A stretch of 64,000 nucleotides of DNA. Source: Lederbergia galactosidilytica (GTDB taxonomy: Bacteria; Bacillota; Bacilli; Bacillales; Bacillaceae_C). The notes under the pieces were generated by a model that saw only the letters and a program-made list of their open reading frames with translations, made no database searches and had not been told where the DNA came from. Positions 8,728 through 17,567 of the stretch are shown here, one piece after another. The stretch is from positions 62,001 to 126,000 of the forward strand of contig NZ_JAGGKH010000014.1 of NCBI RefSeq assembly GCF_017873565.1. The letters run 5' to 3'. A program made the translations under genes and the position numbers. Each line of letters begins with the position of its first letter. Position 1 is the first letter of the stretch.

Positions 8728-9567
8728 ATGATGAATCCATTTAATTCAACTTATAATATCTCTTATTCCAATATTGGAGTAGAGGCAGAGATTGATCGAC
8801 TTAAGGCACAAGTTGAAATGAGTTGGGAGAAGGAATTTAGAAATCTGAAATGGTTGGGACTGTCAAATGGGATGAAGATTTTAGAGGTTGGATGTGGACC
8901 AGGATTTGTTACGGAGAAACTTGCTGAAGGCTTACCGCAAAGTAATATTTCAGCATTAGACATTGATAAAAACCTATTAGCTACAGCAGAGCAACGATTA
9001 AATAAAGTAACGAATACAAACGTTGAATTTATCCATGCTTCTGTGTATGATACAGGTCTTCCTGAACATGAATATGATTTTGTTATTGCCCGATTAGTCT
9101 TTCTTCATCTTTACGAGCCGAAGAAAGCGGCTATAGAAATTTTTAAAGTATTAAAGCCAGGCGGCAAGCTTGTGATCATTGATATCGATGATGGGATTTT
9201 TGGTGTAGTCGAACCAAAAGACGAAAATTTCCAGTCTGTTATCGATAAGTTCATCACCATGCAGGGAATAGCAGGGGGGAATCGTGAAATTGGACGTAGT
9301 TTACCCCGATTACTCAAAGCTACAGGATTTTCTCATATAGAAATGGATACCATTTCTATGCACAGTGATTTAGTTGGCATAGAAGGTTTTAAAGAGCAAT
9401 TTAATCCCAAAAGATTTGAAGCATTTTACCATTACGGCTATTTATCTAAAGATGAGTTCCGAAGTATTGGGAAAGTCTTTGAAAATTTGCAGGGAAATCC
9501 AGATTCATATGCCTTAATGTTTTTATTATTGGCTTGTGGAACGAAACCCGTAACTGTTGATGATTAA
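8728..9567 (+). CDS. Class I SAM-dependent methyltransferase (2)
   Basis: 279 residues, ATG with AAAGGGG upstream. Motif I is ILEVGCGPGFVTEKL at 51-65; ALDIDKNLL is the second SAM-contact strand, and VIARLVFLHL plus LKPGGKLVIIDID are the following family motifs. Overall it resembles UbiE/Methyltransf_11-type enzymes on small molecules. It overlaps the upstream extension of the next frame, and the next gene's likely start lies 31 bases after its stop. It is unrelated in detail to the other three methyltransferases nearby, so the cluster is not a simple tandem duplication. Confidence 0.82.
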   Translation: MMNPFNSTYNISYSNIGVEAEIDRLKAQVEMSWEKEFRNLKWLGLSNGMKILEVGCGPGFVTEKLAEGLPQSNISALDIDKNLLATAEQRLNKVTNTNVEFIHASVYDTGLPEHEYDFVIARLVFLHLYEPKKAAIEIFKVLKPGGKLVIIDIDDGIFGVVEPKDENFQSVIDKFITMQGIAGGNREIGRSLPRLLKATGFSHIEMDTISMHSDLVGIEGFKEQFNPKRFEAFYHYGYLSKDEFRSIGKVFENLQGNPDSYALMFLLLACGTKPVTVDD

Positions 9568-9598
9568 AATCCAGTTATTCAGAATAGGGGAGAATACA

Positions 9599-10156
9599 TT
9601 GAAATGTCTACTATTATTTGGCCCACAGGCTGTTGGAAAGATGACAGTCGGGCAGGAGCTTGCAAAAATTACGGAGTTGAAATTATTTCACAATCATATG
9701 ACGATTGATTTGCTTGAACCTCTTTTTGGATTTAGCCCGGAGATGTGGCGATTAACGACCTTATTCCGCGAAGAAGTTTTTAAAGCATTTGCTCAAGGTG
9801 AACAGTACGGGATGATCTTTACATTTGTATGGGCTTTCAATCAAGAAACGGATTGGGAATTTGTTGAAAAAATTACTCGTATTTTTCGTTCAGAAGGAGC
9901 TGATATATACTTCGTTGAACTTGAAGCAAATGTAGAAGAAAGGCTTAAACGGAATCAAACTCCGAACCGCCTTGAACAAAAACCGACAAAACGAAATATT
10001 AAACAATCAGAAGAAAATTTATTGAGTAGTATGGAGACACATCGGTTAAATTCAGAAGCAGGAGAAATAAAAGAGGAAAATTATTTACGGGTTGATAATA
10101 CGAAACTAAGTGCGACAGAAGTAGCAAAGATGATTCAACAGCGATTTTATTTATAG
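9599..10156 (+). CDS. P-loop NTPase, small-molecule kinase-like
   Basis: 185 residues from the TTG at 9599, chosen because GGGGAG lies six bases upstream; the frame opens further at 9557 inside the previous gene. The N-terminus has a Walker A loop GPQAVGKMTVG right after the first beta strand, followed by an HNHMTIDLLEP stretch as in shikimate/gluconate kinase-like proteins. The middle contains YFVELEANVEERLKRN, which matches the LID/Arg region of small kinases. Substrate unknown. It is followed by a strong terminator. Confidence 0.72.
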   Translation: MKCLLLFGPQAVGKMTVGQELAKITELKLFHNHMTIDLLEPLFGFSPEMWRLTTLFREEVFKAFAQGEQYGMIFTFVWAFNQETDWEFVEKITRIFRSEGADIYFVELEANVEERLKRNQTPNRLEQKPTKRNIKQSEENLLSSMETHRLNSEAGEIKEENYLRVDNTKLSATEVAKMIQQRFYL

Positions 10157-10167
10157 ACATGTTTATA

Positions 10168-10210
10168 TGTGTAAAAACACCTTTGATAAAACAAAAAGGT
10201 GTTTTTTGTA
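10168..10210. terminator. Bidirectional terminator between convergent genes
   Basis: AAAAACACCTTT pairs with AAAGGTGTTTTTT, with runs of A before and T after. It serves the plus-strand kinase-like gene and, read in reverse, the minus-strand methyltransferase gene. Confidence 0.85.
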
Positions 10211-10215
10211 TGAGG

Positions 10216-11031
10216 CTATTTTATTCCTAAGCGCATGCGATAGCTAAAAAGGATGTCTTGCGTTTGACTAGCGAAAGCTTCTTGGACATGATCTTGAAAA
10301 GCTTGAATTTCCTTATGTAAATCATCTGCCCCTAGTTTTAATGCTGTCTGTAATCCACCTTGGCTTAAAGCAATATTAGCATAACGGTTAGCCTCACAGC
10401 GTTCCCACTGATGGAAAACAATTTCCTTAGAAAATGAAAAAAGCTGAGACTCGCGAATTTGTTGTAGATGTTTGTTTTTATCCCATTTAAAAGCTAGTTG
10501 CTCGGCTGGTGCAAGTTCGATTACACGCGCTTCAGCAAGGGCAATCAGGGTATGATAATGCTCCTCCACTTCTTTTGTAAAGGTGGGGGGCCAGTCGCAA
10601 TCATAGGCGGCAAAGACTCCACCATCACGCAACACACGAGCAAATTCCCGCAATGTTGGCTGTGGATCCATCCAATGGAACGATTGAGAACAGGTGAGAA
10701 TATCGACTGAATTAGAATCTAACTCTAGCTGATCAGATATTCCCTTTACAAACCGTAGATTTTTTGGCCTCTGCTGGGATTGCCAATGAGAGATAGCAGT
10801 TTCGCGCATATCATCATTTGGTTCTACTCCGATAATATCTTTCGCTTGGTCTAACCAAATGAAGGAAGATAATCCAGTTCCACAACCGACATCTACGACA
10901 CGATTAGGTGCATCTGTTAAATATCTCGTTAAAATGCGGACAACATCAGCTGGAGGGACAGGACGGTTTTGATCATAAAATTGGCTGTAGCCCAAAAAGC
11001 GATCTACATTATTGGCACGAATATCCTGCAA
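10216..11031 (-). CDS. Class I SAM-dependent methyltransferase (3)
   Basis: 271 residues, TTG start at 11031 with AAAGGATG upstream. Motif I is VVDVGCGTGLSS at 45-56, then GVEPNDDMRETA, DILTCSQSFHWMDP and the LRDGGVFAAYDCDW strand. The QSFHWMD signature is typical of Methyltransf_11 proteins of the YcgJ/trans-aconitate type that act on small molecules. It is oriented against its neighbours and is separated from them by a bidirectional terminator, so it is its own unit. Confidence 0.84.
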   Translation of the reverse strand: MQDIRANNVDRFLGYSQFYDQNRPVPPADVVRILTRYLTDAPNRVVDVGCGTGLSSFIWLDQAKDIIGVEPNDDMRETAISHWQSQQRPKNLRFVKGISDQLELDSNSVDILTCSQSFHWMDPQPTLREFARVLRDGGVFAAYDCDWPPTFTKEVEEHYHTLIALAEARVIELAPAEQLAFKWDKNKHLQQIRESQLFSFSKEIVFHQWERCEANRYANIALSQGGLQTALKLGADDLHKEIQAFQDHVQEAFASQTQDILFSYRMRLGIK

Positions 11032-11439
11032 AACTTTTCATCCTTTCTTGATACCTAATGTTGTTCTGATTATAGCACATATAGTTTTAGAACATTTAAA
11101 AAATATACAGGCACAGCCTGTCTTTTTCAATTGTTAAACTATTCTAAAAGGTGATCATTTGATAAAATAAAGAAAGAACCATTCCTATTAAAATTTTAGT
11201 TTTGGAAGCTTTAGTAAGAAGATTTTCGGAACACATCAAGCTAAGACACAATCAGAAGAAGATTTAGGCAAAGGCCATGCGGGCTACCGAGGCGAACAGA
11301 ATCTAGATTACCAACGCCATCTTCACATTCAGAACCACCATTAGTTTTTCGCGATCTTCGCTTATCCATTTCAAAGCAAGCCTGTTTCCAAATGATTTTA
11401 ACTCCATACTGTCTCCTATTCTAGCCCCCCTTTTCCCTA
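11032..11439. other. Intergenic stretch without a recognised gene
   Basis: About 400 bases upstream of the acetyltransferase relic. All frames are broken. Part of it could be the 5' portion of the same dead gene, but no convincing match was seen. Confidence 0.4.
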
Positions 11440-11676
11440 CCCAGGGAGTGGTGTAATTTTACCTAGGATTACGATCAGTGAGAATTCCATCGTTGTGGCA
11501 GATTTTGTCGTGACAAAAGGTTGTCCCCCGACACAAAAGTGGCAGGAAATCCTGTGGAAAATTTATTGGTTAATGAGGGAATAAACAGATTTTTGCTTAA
11601 AAGGACTATTAATTTACTTTATGTACGACGGGAAAGAAATGGTAAGAAAAAGATGTCTTGCCTTCCTAGATTTTGA
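11440..11676 (+). pseudogene. Hexapeptide-repeat O-acetyltransferase relic
   Basis: One frame reads GSGVILPRITISENSIVV then ADFVVTKGCPPTQ. After a shift near 11533 another frame continues as DTKVAGNPVENLLV to a TGA at 11676. Together they follow the C-terminal left-handed beta-helix pattern of maltose/galactoside O-acetyltransferases (GVTIGENSVVGAGSVVTKDVPP, then AGNP). The frameshift and the missing N-terminal part show that it is dead. Confidence 0.7.
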
Positions 11677-11728
11677 AGAAATGTTCCTTTTTGGAAAGGC
11701 TATCTTAATAATAGGAGTTGTATAATCG

Positions 11729-12466
11729 ATGAAACAAAATAAATATAATGATCCAAAATTCTTTTCTGCCTATGAACAAATGCCACGGTCAGTGAAAGGA
11801 CTTGAAGGTGCTGGGGAATGGCATATCGTAAAAGAGCTAATGGGGGATCTAAAAGATAAAGATGTCCTCGATTTAGGCTGTGGCTTTGGTTGGCATTGTC
11901 GTTATGCTCGTGAGCAGCAAGCACGTTCTGTTATAGGCGTAGATATATCCGAAAGAATGATTGAAAAAGCGAGCGAAATGACAAATGATCCTTCTATATC
12001 TTATAAGAGAGTGCCCATTGAGGATATTGAATTTTCTAACGCTCAATTTGATATTGTCATTAGCTCATTAGCTTTTCACTATATTCAGCCGTTTCAAACA
12101 GTCTGCGCCAAAGTTTATAATTATCTCAGATCTGGTGGCAGTTTCGTTTTCTCAGTTGAACATCCGATTTTTACTTCTCGGAATGAACAGGATTGGTATT
12201 ATGATGATCAAGGGAATCGTCTACATTGGCCTGTTGACAACTATCAACTAGAAGGAGTGCGTGAAACAAACTTCTTGAATGAAAATGTGACAAAATACCA
12301 TCGTACGATTTCAACCTATATGAATGATTTAATTTTATCGGGTTTTACGATAAAAGCTGTGAAAGAATCCGTTCCTTCTGATGACATGTTAAAAGACCCG
12401 GAAATGAAAGATGAAACCCGCAGACCGATGTTTTTAATGATTGCGGCTGAAAAAGAACATAGCTGA
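11729..12466 (+). CDS. Class I SAM-dependent methyltransferase (4)
   Basis: 245 residues, ATG start with TAGGAG upstream. Motif I is VLDLGCGFGWHCRYA at 46-60, followed by GVDISERMIEKA and IVISSLAFHYI. A late RRPMFLMIAA strand is typical of Methyltransf_11/25 proteins resembling bacillar YxbB-like enzymes. Substrate unknown. It is the last of four methyltransferase genes in five kilobases; it stands alone, with no close partner on either side. Confidence 0.83.
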   Translation: MKQNKYNDPKFFSAYEQMPRSVKGLEGAGEWHIVKELMGDLKDKDVLDLGCGFGWHCRYAREQQARSVIGVDISERMIEKASEMTNDPSISYKRVPIEDIEFSNAQFDIVISSLAFHYIQPFQTVCAKVYNYLRSGGSFVFSVEHPIFTSRNEQDWYYDDQGNRLHWPVDNYQLEGVRETNFLNENVTKYHRTISTYMNDLILSGFTIKAVKESVPSDDMLKDPEMKDETRRPMFLMIAAEKEHS

Positions 12467-12594
12467 TGATCAAGAAGAAGATCTGCTCTATATGATCGGG
12501 GTCTTATTCATGCCTGATTTTTACGAGCAGATAATACATAAAAAATGATCTAGAAGTAAAGAGAAGCAGATGAGAAAACAAAAGGAGATAGAAA

Positions 12595-13974
12595 ATGAGG
12601 TTACAAGAAATCATTGGAATTTTGAAAGAGAATTTTACTTTAGCCTTAGGCGCAGTCATAGTAGTAGGGATTTGCTTTTTTCTTGGGTATGTCATTGTGT
12701 ATAGAAAACTTATGGGCGGGAAGAAGCGCCTTTCCAAAAAACAGCTGCTTCTTACCAGTTTATTTATTGGCTATTTTATGATGGTGATAGGTGTGACTTT
12801 CCTGAATAGGAATTCACATTATCCAGGTGGGGTGAATTTAGCTTTTTTTAGTTCTTACCAAGAGGCTTGGAATAGTTTTAGTGTTAGAGAATGGCAGTTT
12901 CTGTATTTAAACATTTTGATGTTTGTGCCATTTGGAATCCTTCTCCCGTTATGGCATGCTCGTTTTCGAAAAGCAAGGTGGACCATTGGGCTGGCGGCAG
13001 TATTTACGCTTTCCATTGAAACTTTCCAACTTCTAACAGGATTTGGTGTTTTTGAGTTGGATGATCTATTTAATAATCTTTTGGGTGCGATTATTGGTTA
13101 TGGAATTATTATGGGTATCCTGACGATTAAAGACAAAGGGATCAAGCACACTTTGTTCTATTTTTCTCCTATATTAATAGTGGTGCTCCTTTCTGGCGGT
13201 ATGTTTGCCTATTATTATACGAAGGAATTTGGAAACCTTGTCATTGTGCCGAATTATAAGACAAATATGGCTAATGCGACGATCACGAATGATGTGCAGC
13301 TTGATGATGAAAGAAAAAACGTTCCGATCTATCAGGCGCCAAGCTATACAAAGGCTTCTGGAGAGGAATTTGCTGTCGACTTTTTCAAGAGACAGCATCA
13401 TGATACAGGGGATATGGAGGTTACAGTGTATCCAGACGAGGGGATTTATCAGATTCAAGGATATAGTATATGGTTTCAATTTTTAGATGGAGGTTATCGT
13501 TTTACGGACTTCTCAAGCTTGGATGCTAAACCAAAAGATACGGATGAAAAAACATTAAATGCAAGCGTAACAGCATTCGGTATCGATATCCCAGTAGAAA
13601 CCGATTTTCAAAAAGTCGAGACAGGCATATATGAATGGACGGCAGATAAAATAGTCAACGGAAATCAGCTTATAGATGGTTATTTAAATGTACAGTATTA
13701 TAACGATGATACAGTGAAGTACATGGACAATCAAATGATCACCTATGACAAGGTAAAGGATGTCCAAATAAAAAGTGAACAAGAAGCATACGATGAAATT
13801 TTAGCAGGTAAGTTTAAATATTACCCGGAGAATAATCGGCTCGAAACCTTACATATTAATCAGGTGGAAGTCACCTATTATTTAGACTCCAAAGGTTTTT
13901 ATCAACCTGTTTATGCTTTTCAAAGTATAATTGATGGCAGGGACATGACGATGTATATTCCGGGGATGGATTAA
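12595..13974 (+). CDS. VanZ-family membrane protein with large extracellular domain
   Basis: 459 residues, ATG behind AGGAGAT. Four or five membrane segments occupy residues about 15-200; the VanZ-like part includes NILMFVPFGILLPL and SIETFQLLTGFGVFELDDLFNNLLGAIIG, which is the conserved family core. A further membrane segment near 190-207 is followed by about 250 extracellular residues rich in Tyr, Asp and Lys, with no domain I can name. VanZ itself confers low-level teicoplanin resistance; most bacillar members have no known role. The next gene begins 62 bases later, and the three genes 12595-15804 look like one operon. Confidence 0.75.
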   Translation: MRLQEIIGILKENFTLALGAVIVVGICFFLGYVIVYRKLMGGKKRLSKKQLLLTSLFIGYFMMVIGVTFLNRNSHYPGGVNLAFFSSYQEAWNSFSVREWQFLYLNILMFVPFGILLPLWHARFRKARWTIGLAAVFTLSIETFQLLTGFGVFELDDLFNNLLGAIIGYGIIMGILTIKDKGIKHTLFYFSPILIVVLLSGGMFAYYYTKEFGNLVIVPNYKTNMANATITNDVQLDDERKNVPIYQAPSYTKASGEEFAVDFFKRQHHDTGDMEVTVYPDEGIYQIQGYSIWFQFLDGGYRFTDFSSLDAKPKDTDEKTLNASVTAFGIDIPVETDFQKVETGIYEWTADKIVNGNQLIDGYLNVQYYNDDTVKYMDNQMITYDKVKDVQIKSEQEAYDEILAGKFKYYPENNRLETLHINQVEVTYYLDSKGFYQPVYAFQSIIDGRDMTMYIPGMD

Positions 13975-14036
13975 ACAGACCTCAATTCCAATATGTTATG
14001 ATTTCCATAAGAATGGACGAAAAAGGATGTTTATAA

Positions 14037-14966
14037 GTGAATAAATTCGTTATAGGTGTTGCTTCTGTCATAATAATTGGCTTATCGATCTCTACCTTTT
14101 ATTATGAAGGTACTCGTAAGGAAGGACCTCAGCTTTGGAGTGAGCAATCGCCTCAATTGGCAACAGAGGATGACCAAACGGAAACATTACAGCCGATTTA
14201 TACTGATGAACAAATAGGATATTCTCTGCAGAATAATCAGTTACAAATTACGTTTGATCAGGGAGTAAATTGGGTGAATGTTCCGGTCGAGCTCGATCAA
14301 CTTTTTTCAGGTGAATTTAATGGGAATAGGGAAGAATTAATCGAACATAGTTATATTTTAAATGAAAAAAGGACGGCATTTTTATATTCAGAGGGCTTAG
14401 CTGAAGTTGGTAAAAGAGTTGTTTATATTTATTCAACTGATCAAGGTCAGAATTGGGAAAAAACGATCGTAACAGAACCCTATCCATCGATGCGTTTCCG
14501 GAAAGTTGCTTTTCTAAGTGATAAATTTGGCTATATTATTGTTTCCGGTGATCGAACGATGTCCCAGGAAATGTCAAATGTATTTTTGACGTATGATGGA
14601 GGGAGAATTTGGAAAGAAACAAACCGATCTGGTGTGACGACTTTACTGTCGGATGGTGGATTTATTGATGAAAGGGTTGGTTTCTTATCCTTTTCCTATA
14701 TAAATCCTCTAGAGCCTATACTGTACGTAACAGAAGATGCCGGGAATACATGGGAATCCGCTACAATCGATATTCCCGAGAAGTACCTTGAGATCTTCGT
14801 CACGGCAGAAATGCCTTATAAGGAAAACGACCATTTGGCTATGTTATTGAATCAAGGGCCGAATGGGGATTATCTTGGTGGCAAAGTAAAAGGAAAATTC
14901 ATTTCAAATGATGGTGGAGAAAATTGGGAGTTTGCTATGGAGGTCGATCCAGATAAAGAAACGTAG
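14037..14966 (+). CDS. Exported Asp-box (BNR/sialidase-like) repeat protein
   Basis: 309 residues, GTG start with AAAAGGATG upstream. An N-terminal hydrophobic segment (residues 3-22) is a signal peptide or membrane anchor without a lipobox. At least four Asp-box motifs follow: STDQGQNWEK, TYDGGRIWKE, TEDAGNTWES and SNDGGENWEF. These mark beta-propeller folds such as sialidases and Ycf48-like assembly factors. No sialidase arginine triad or FRIP motif is obvious, so a binding or structural role is more likely than glycosidase activity. Its end overlaps the start region of the next gene. Confidence 0.72.
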   Translation: MNKFVIGVASVIIIGLSISTFYYEGTRKEGPQLWSEQSPQLATEDDQTETLQPIYTDEQIGYSLQNNQLQITFDQGVNWVNVPVELDQLFSGEFNGNREELIEHSYILNEKRTAFLYSEGLAEVGKRVVYIYSTDQGQNWEKTIVTEPYPSMRFRKVAFLSDKFGYIIVSGDRTMSQEMSNVFLTYDGGRIWKETNRSGVTTLLSDGGFIDERVGFLSFSYINPLEPILYVTEDAGNTWESATIDIPEKYLEIFVTAEMPYKENDHLAMLLNQGPNGDYLGGKVKGKFISNDGGENWEFAMEVDPDKET

Positions 14967-15804
14967 AAACGGAAAGAATATCGGCTGGATTTCCTTATTC
15001 CTAGCGATCGGTTTTTTCTGCTTGCAAATGGGTTTTTTACTTGTTCAGAATCGATTTCAGGTTGAATATGTAGATGATCGACTATTTTATTTTATTAATA
15101 TTGTGTGTGTACTTTTTCTAGCCAGTGCTCTTTTATGTTTTATAACAATTTCGAAAAAGTGGAAATGGCTAGGAGCTACAATTGTGATTATTTTCGTAAT
15201 GGTGAATGTCTTTCTACTTGTGAAACATAATCAGGAAATTCAAAATTTCACACGTTTATCTGCTGACATGAACCATATTTTATCGCTAAAGCAAAATAAG
15301 GAAACAGGGGAAGTCATTTATTATCGGTCCATCTACGGAATGTTGGCTCGTCCAAAAGAAAAACTACCTGGTAAAATAGCCGGAACTTCGAAAATAAAAT
15401 GGCTAGAAAATGATATTGCTGCCATTACTTACAGGACAAGAGACCAAAAGCTACAACAATTTATTGCTACCTATGGAGATCGAGGCAGTGGATCGTATTA
15501 TTATGTGGGGGCAGAAATTTATGGACAGTGGCATGGGAATGGCGCGACAGTCATCGGTGACACGAATGGGATCACGGTAATAAAGGACGGCAAAACAGAG
15601 TTGTTTGATTGGGATCATGTGATCCAGTATGGCACATTGGCTATTGTCCTAATGGAAAATGATGAGGCAGCTTGGACAATCTCTTTAAACCAGAATTTCA
15701 GAATTCATTCCGAGGGCCCACCGTCTGGGGAAATTCGTTTATACCAAGCAACTATGGAGAAAAACAAACCGATTACTTTATTAAATAGCCGAGAAAACTT
15801 GTGA
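14932..15804 (+). CDS. Membrane protein of unknown function
   Basis: About 290 residues; the start is uncertain. The frame is open from 14908, a TTG at 14932 has GGTGGAG upstream, and the first membrane helix begins near 14985. Three helices fall in the first 110 residues (SLFLAIGFFCLQMGFLLV, IVCVLFLASALLCFITI, ATIVIIFVMVNVFLLV). The remaining 190 residues are predicted to be outside the membrane and contain no motif I recognise. The overlap with the Asp-box gene suggests translational coupling and a joint role at the cell surface. Confidence 0.65.
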   Translation: MLWRSIQIKKRRNGKNIGWISLFLAIGFFCLQMGFLLVQNRFQVEYVDDRLFYFINIVCVLFLASALLCFITISKKWKWLGATIVIIFVMVNVFLLVKHNQEIQNFTRLSADMNHILSLKQNKETGEVIYYRSIYGMLARPKEKLPGKIAGTSKIKWLENDIAAITYRTRDQKLQQFIATYGDRGSGSYYYVGAEIYGQWHGNGATVIGDTNGITVIKDGKTELFDWDHVIQYGTLAIVLMENDEAAWTISLNQNFRIHSEGPPSGEIRLYQATMEKNKPITLLNSRENL

Positions 15805-15924
15805 CTTCGTCATGGCATGTATCATTTGCTATGAAGGTTATCGCATTATGTTTTCCGGACGATAATCCGAGTGCCTGACTTTTATATAACTCTATGAGTC
15901 TCAAACTATTTTATAAAAAGATCT

Positions 15925-16300
15925 CTCACCGCTTAATTTTCTAACGAAAATTTGAAGTGGGAGCTTCTCAGTTCCACGAGGAAAGTAACCTCCCATCTCC
16001 CTGAGCGTTGCTTTTCGCCGTTCCAGCGGTAGATGTTCGACAGTTTCAGAGGTTCTTTCGTTACCTTGGATATTTTATGCACAGAAGGACAACTTGGTTT
16101 TCGTATATTTGATTCTCTGACTATCCTTATATATCCAGTTATCAAAGAACGCTTGTACTTGTTATATCGTATTTTTATGAATAGTAAGTAATGTTGGCTT
16201 ATGCCAACCGAAAGTTCATCTCTCCCTTTTCGTTGGGCTACGCCCTACACACGATTGAAGATGGAGATTTACGGAAATCTGTTAAAAATAGAATCATGTA
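15925..16300 (-). mobile_element. IS200/IS605-like element remnant (no transposase left), putative
   Basis: Read on the minus strand, the segment ends with an imperfect hairpin CTCCCACTTCAAATTTTC / GAAAATT.AAG.GGTGAG (15964 to 15925), preceded by a GGGAGGTTAC...GAAGCTCC pairing. These are features of the right end of IS200/IS605 elements, where the guide-type RNA of TnpB also lies. At the other side, near 16195-16211, TTGGCATAAGCCAA forms a short palindrome. No TnpA or TnpB frame remains, so this would be a non-autonomous derivative or scar. It accounts for most of the 560-base gap here. Exact ends are not known. Confidence 0.4.
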
Positions 16301-16367
16301 TAGTAGAAGATGACACAATGATTCTATGATCTTTTTTTTGTGAAATAGTTGAAAGAAGGGTTACCAT

Positions 16368-17483
16368 TTGAAGGAAAGTAAGCTTCAGCAAATAAGCAAT
16401 ATTATTCTTACACTTTTGATCGCGTTCATCGGTGGGATTGTGTTCGACTTTTTACATATACCTGTACCATGGCTGTTGGGGCCAATGATATCTGGATTCC
16501 TTGCGACTAATCTTTTTCAGTGGCCTTTGATGTGGCCTAATTCAGTTCGGAATACAGGTATGATCATAGTAGGATATACGATTGGTGTATCAATGACAGC
16601 CACGGCTTTACATGAAATGGGACGACAAATTCCGTATATGTTGATCATGACGATTTTATTATTATTATTTTGTTCAGGGATTGCTTATCTCGTTTCAAAG
16701 GTTTCTGACAGTGATTATCAAACTGCGTTATTAGCGAGTATCCCAGGTGGACTTTCACAAGTATTAATTTTAGCTGAGGAAACGAAAGGGATTAACCTAG
16801 GCGTGGTGACCATTACACAGGTAATTCGCTTGATGATGATTATCATTACAACGCCTTTACTTGTAATGCTGCCACTTTTTCGTGAGCCAGCTGATGGACT
16901 GATTGCCAATGAAGCAGTTCTACCTCCAGAAGTAGTTGGGAGTTGGGGAGGATTATTCCCCAATATCTTTTTATTCGCGGTCATCTGCATTGTTTTTGCT
17001 TATTTAAGTATTAAGATTAAACTGCCAACAGCTTATTTAATTGGTCCCGCGATTGGCACGGCCCTCCTTCAAGCAACCGGCATAGTAGGTCCAATATTAC
17101 CCCCAGCTCTGATCAATTTAGCGCAACTATTGATTGGGACATATGTTGGCCTGCTCTTGAAACCAAATGATATGCCGCATAAATTCAAAACCTTCTCGAT
17201 TGCGATTGCGAGTGGTTTGTTGCTAGTAGTTGGCGGGGTCGGCTTGGGAGCATTGCTCACGCTTCTTCAGCCTATATCGAAAGCCACTGGTTTGTTAAGC
17301 TTGGCTCCTGGAGGAATGGATCAAATGGGCATCATCGCCCACGCCATTCATGCTGATTTATATATCGTATCAGGGTATCAACTTTTTCGTACCTTTTTTA
17401 TTTTTTTCGCTGTTCCACCTTTCGTAAAATGGTTGTTTAAGAGAATGGAACAACGGAGAGAAAAAGGTTATCAAGAAAGATAA
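16368..17483 (+). CDS. AbrB-family membrane transporter
   Basis: 371 residues, TTG start, about ten membrane segments. The two-fold repeated pattern (HIPVPWLLGPMISGF... near residue 30 and KLPTAYLIGPAIGTALL near 220) and the glycine-rich SIPGGLSQV and LAPGGMDQM loops are typical of the AbrB family (often mis-annotated as ammonia monooxygenase). Members are inner-membrane proteins suspected to move small solutes. A TetR gene follows after 75 bases, with a palindromic operator between; the permease itself lies upstream of that operator. Confidence 0.8.
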   Translation: MKESKLQQISNIILTLLIAFIGGIVFDFLHIPVPWLLGPMISGFLATNLFQWPLMWPNSVRNTGMIIVGYTIGVSMTATALHEMGRQIPYMLIMTILLLLFCSGIAYLVSKVSDSDYQTALLASIPGGLSQVLILAEETKGINLGVVTITQVIRLMMIIITTPLLVMLPLFREPADGLIANEAVLPPEVVGSWGGLFPNIFLFAVICIVFAYLSIKIKLPTAYLIGPAIGTALLQATGIVGPILPPALINLAQLLIGTYVGLLLKPNDMPHKFKTFSIAIASGLLLVVGGVGLGALLTLLQPISKATGLLSLAPGGMDQMGIIAHAIHADLYIVSGYQLFRTFFIFFAVPPFVKWLFKRMEQRREKGYQER

Positions 17484-17494
17484 GAAACACTGGG

Positions 17495-17523
17495 TTGACA
17501 TTTAAAGAAACATCCATTAATCT
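17495..17523 (+). promoter_or_regulatory. Sigma-A promoter of the tetR gene
   Basis: -35 TTGACA at 17495-17500, a 17-base spacer, and -10 TAATCT at 17518-17523. The operator at 17531-17546 covers the expected start of transcription, so bound repressor would block initiation. Confidence 0.7.
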
Positions 17524-17530
17524 AATTGGT

Positions 17531-17546
17531 GTAAGTGATCACTTGC
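17531..17546. promoter_or_regulatory. TetR operator, site 1
   Basis: GTAAGTGATCACTTGC is a 16-base inverted repeat with one mismatch. It matches the 16-base palindrome at 18169-18184 as GYAAGT....ACTTGC. Both lie just upstream of genes in this tetR-yhgE unit. Confidence 0.7.
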
Positions 17547-17567
17547 ATTCGGTAAAGGTTGGATAAA

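Noticed and set aside
15933-16145. Minus-strand frame of 70 codons
   Set aside because: It runs through the IS605-like end structure and has no ribosome-binding site or protein-like pattern; the signal there is at the nucleic-acid level.
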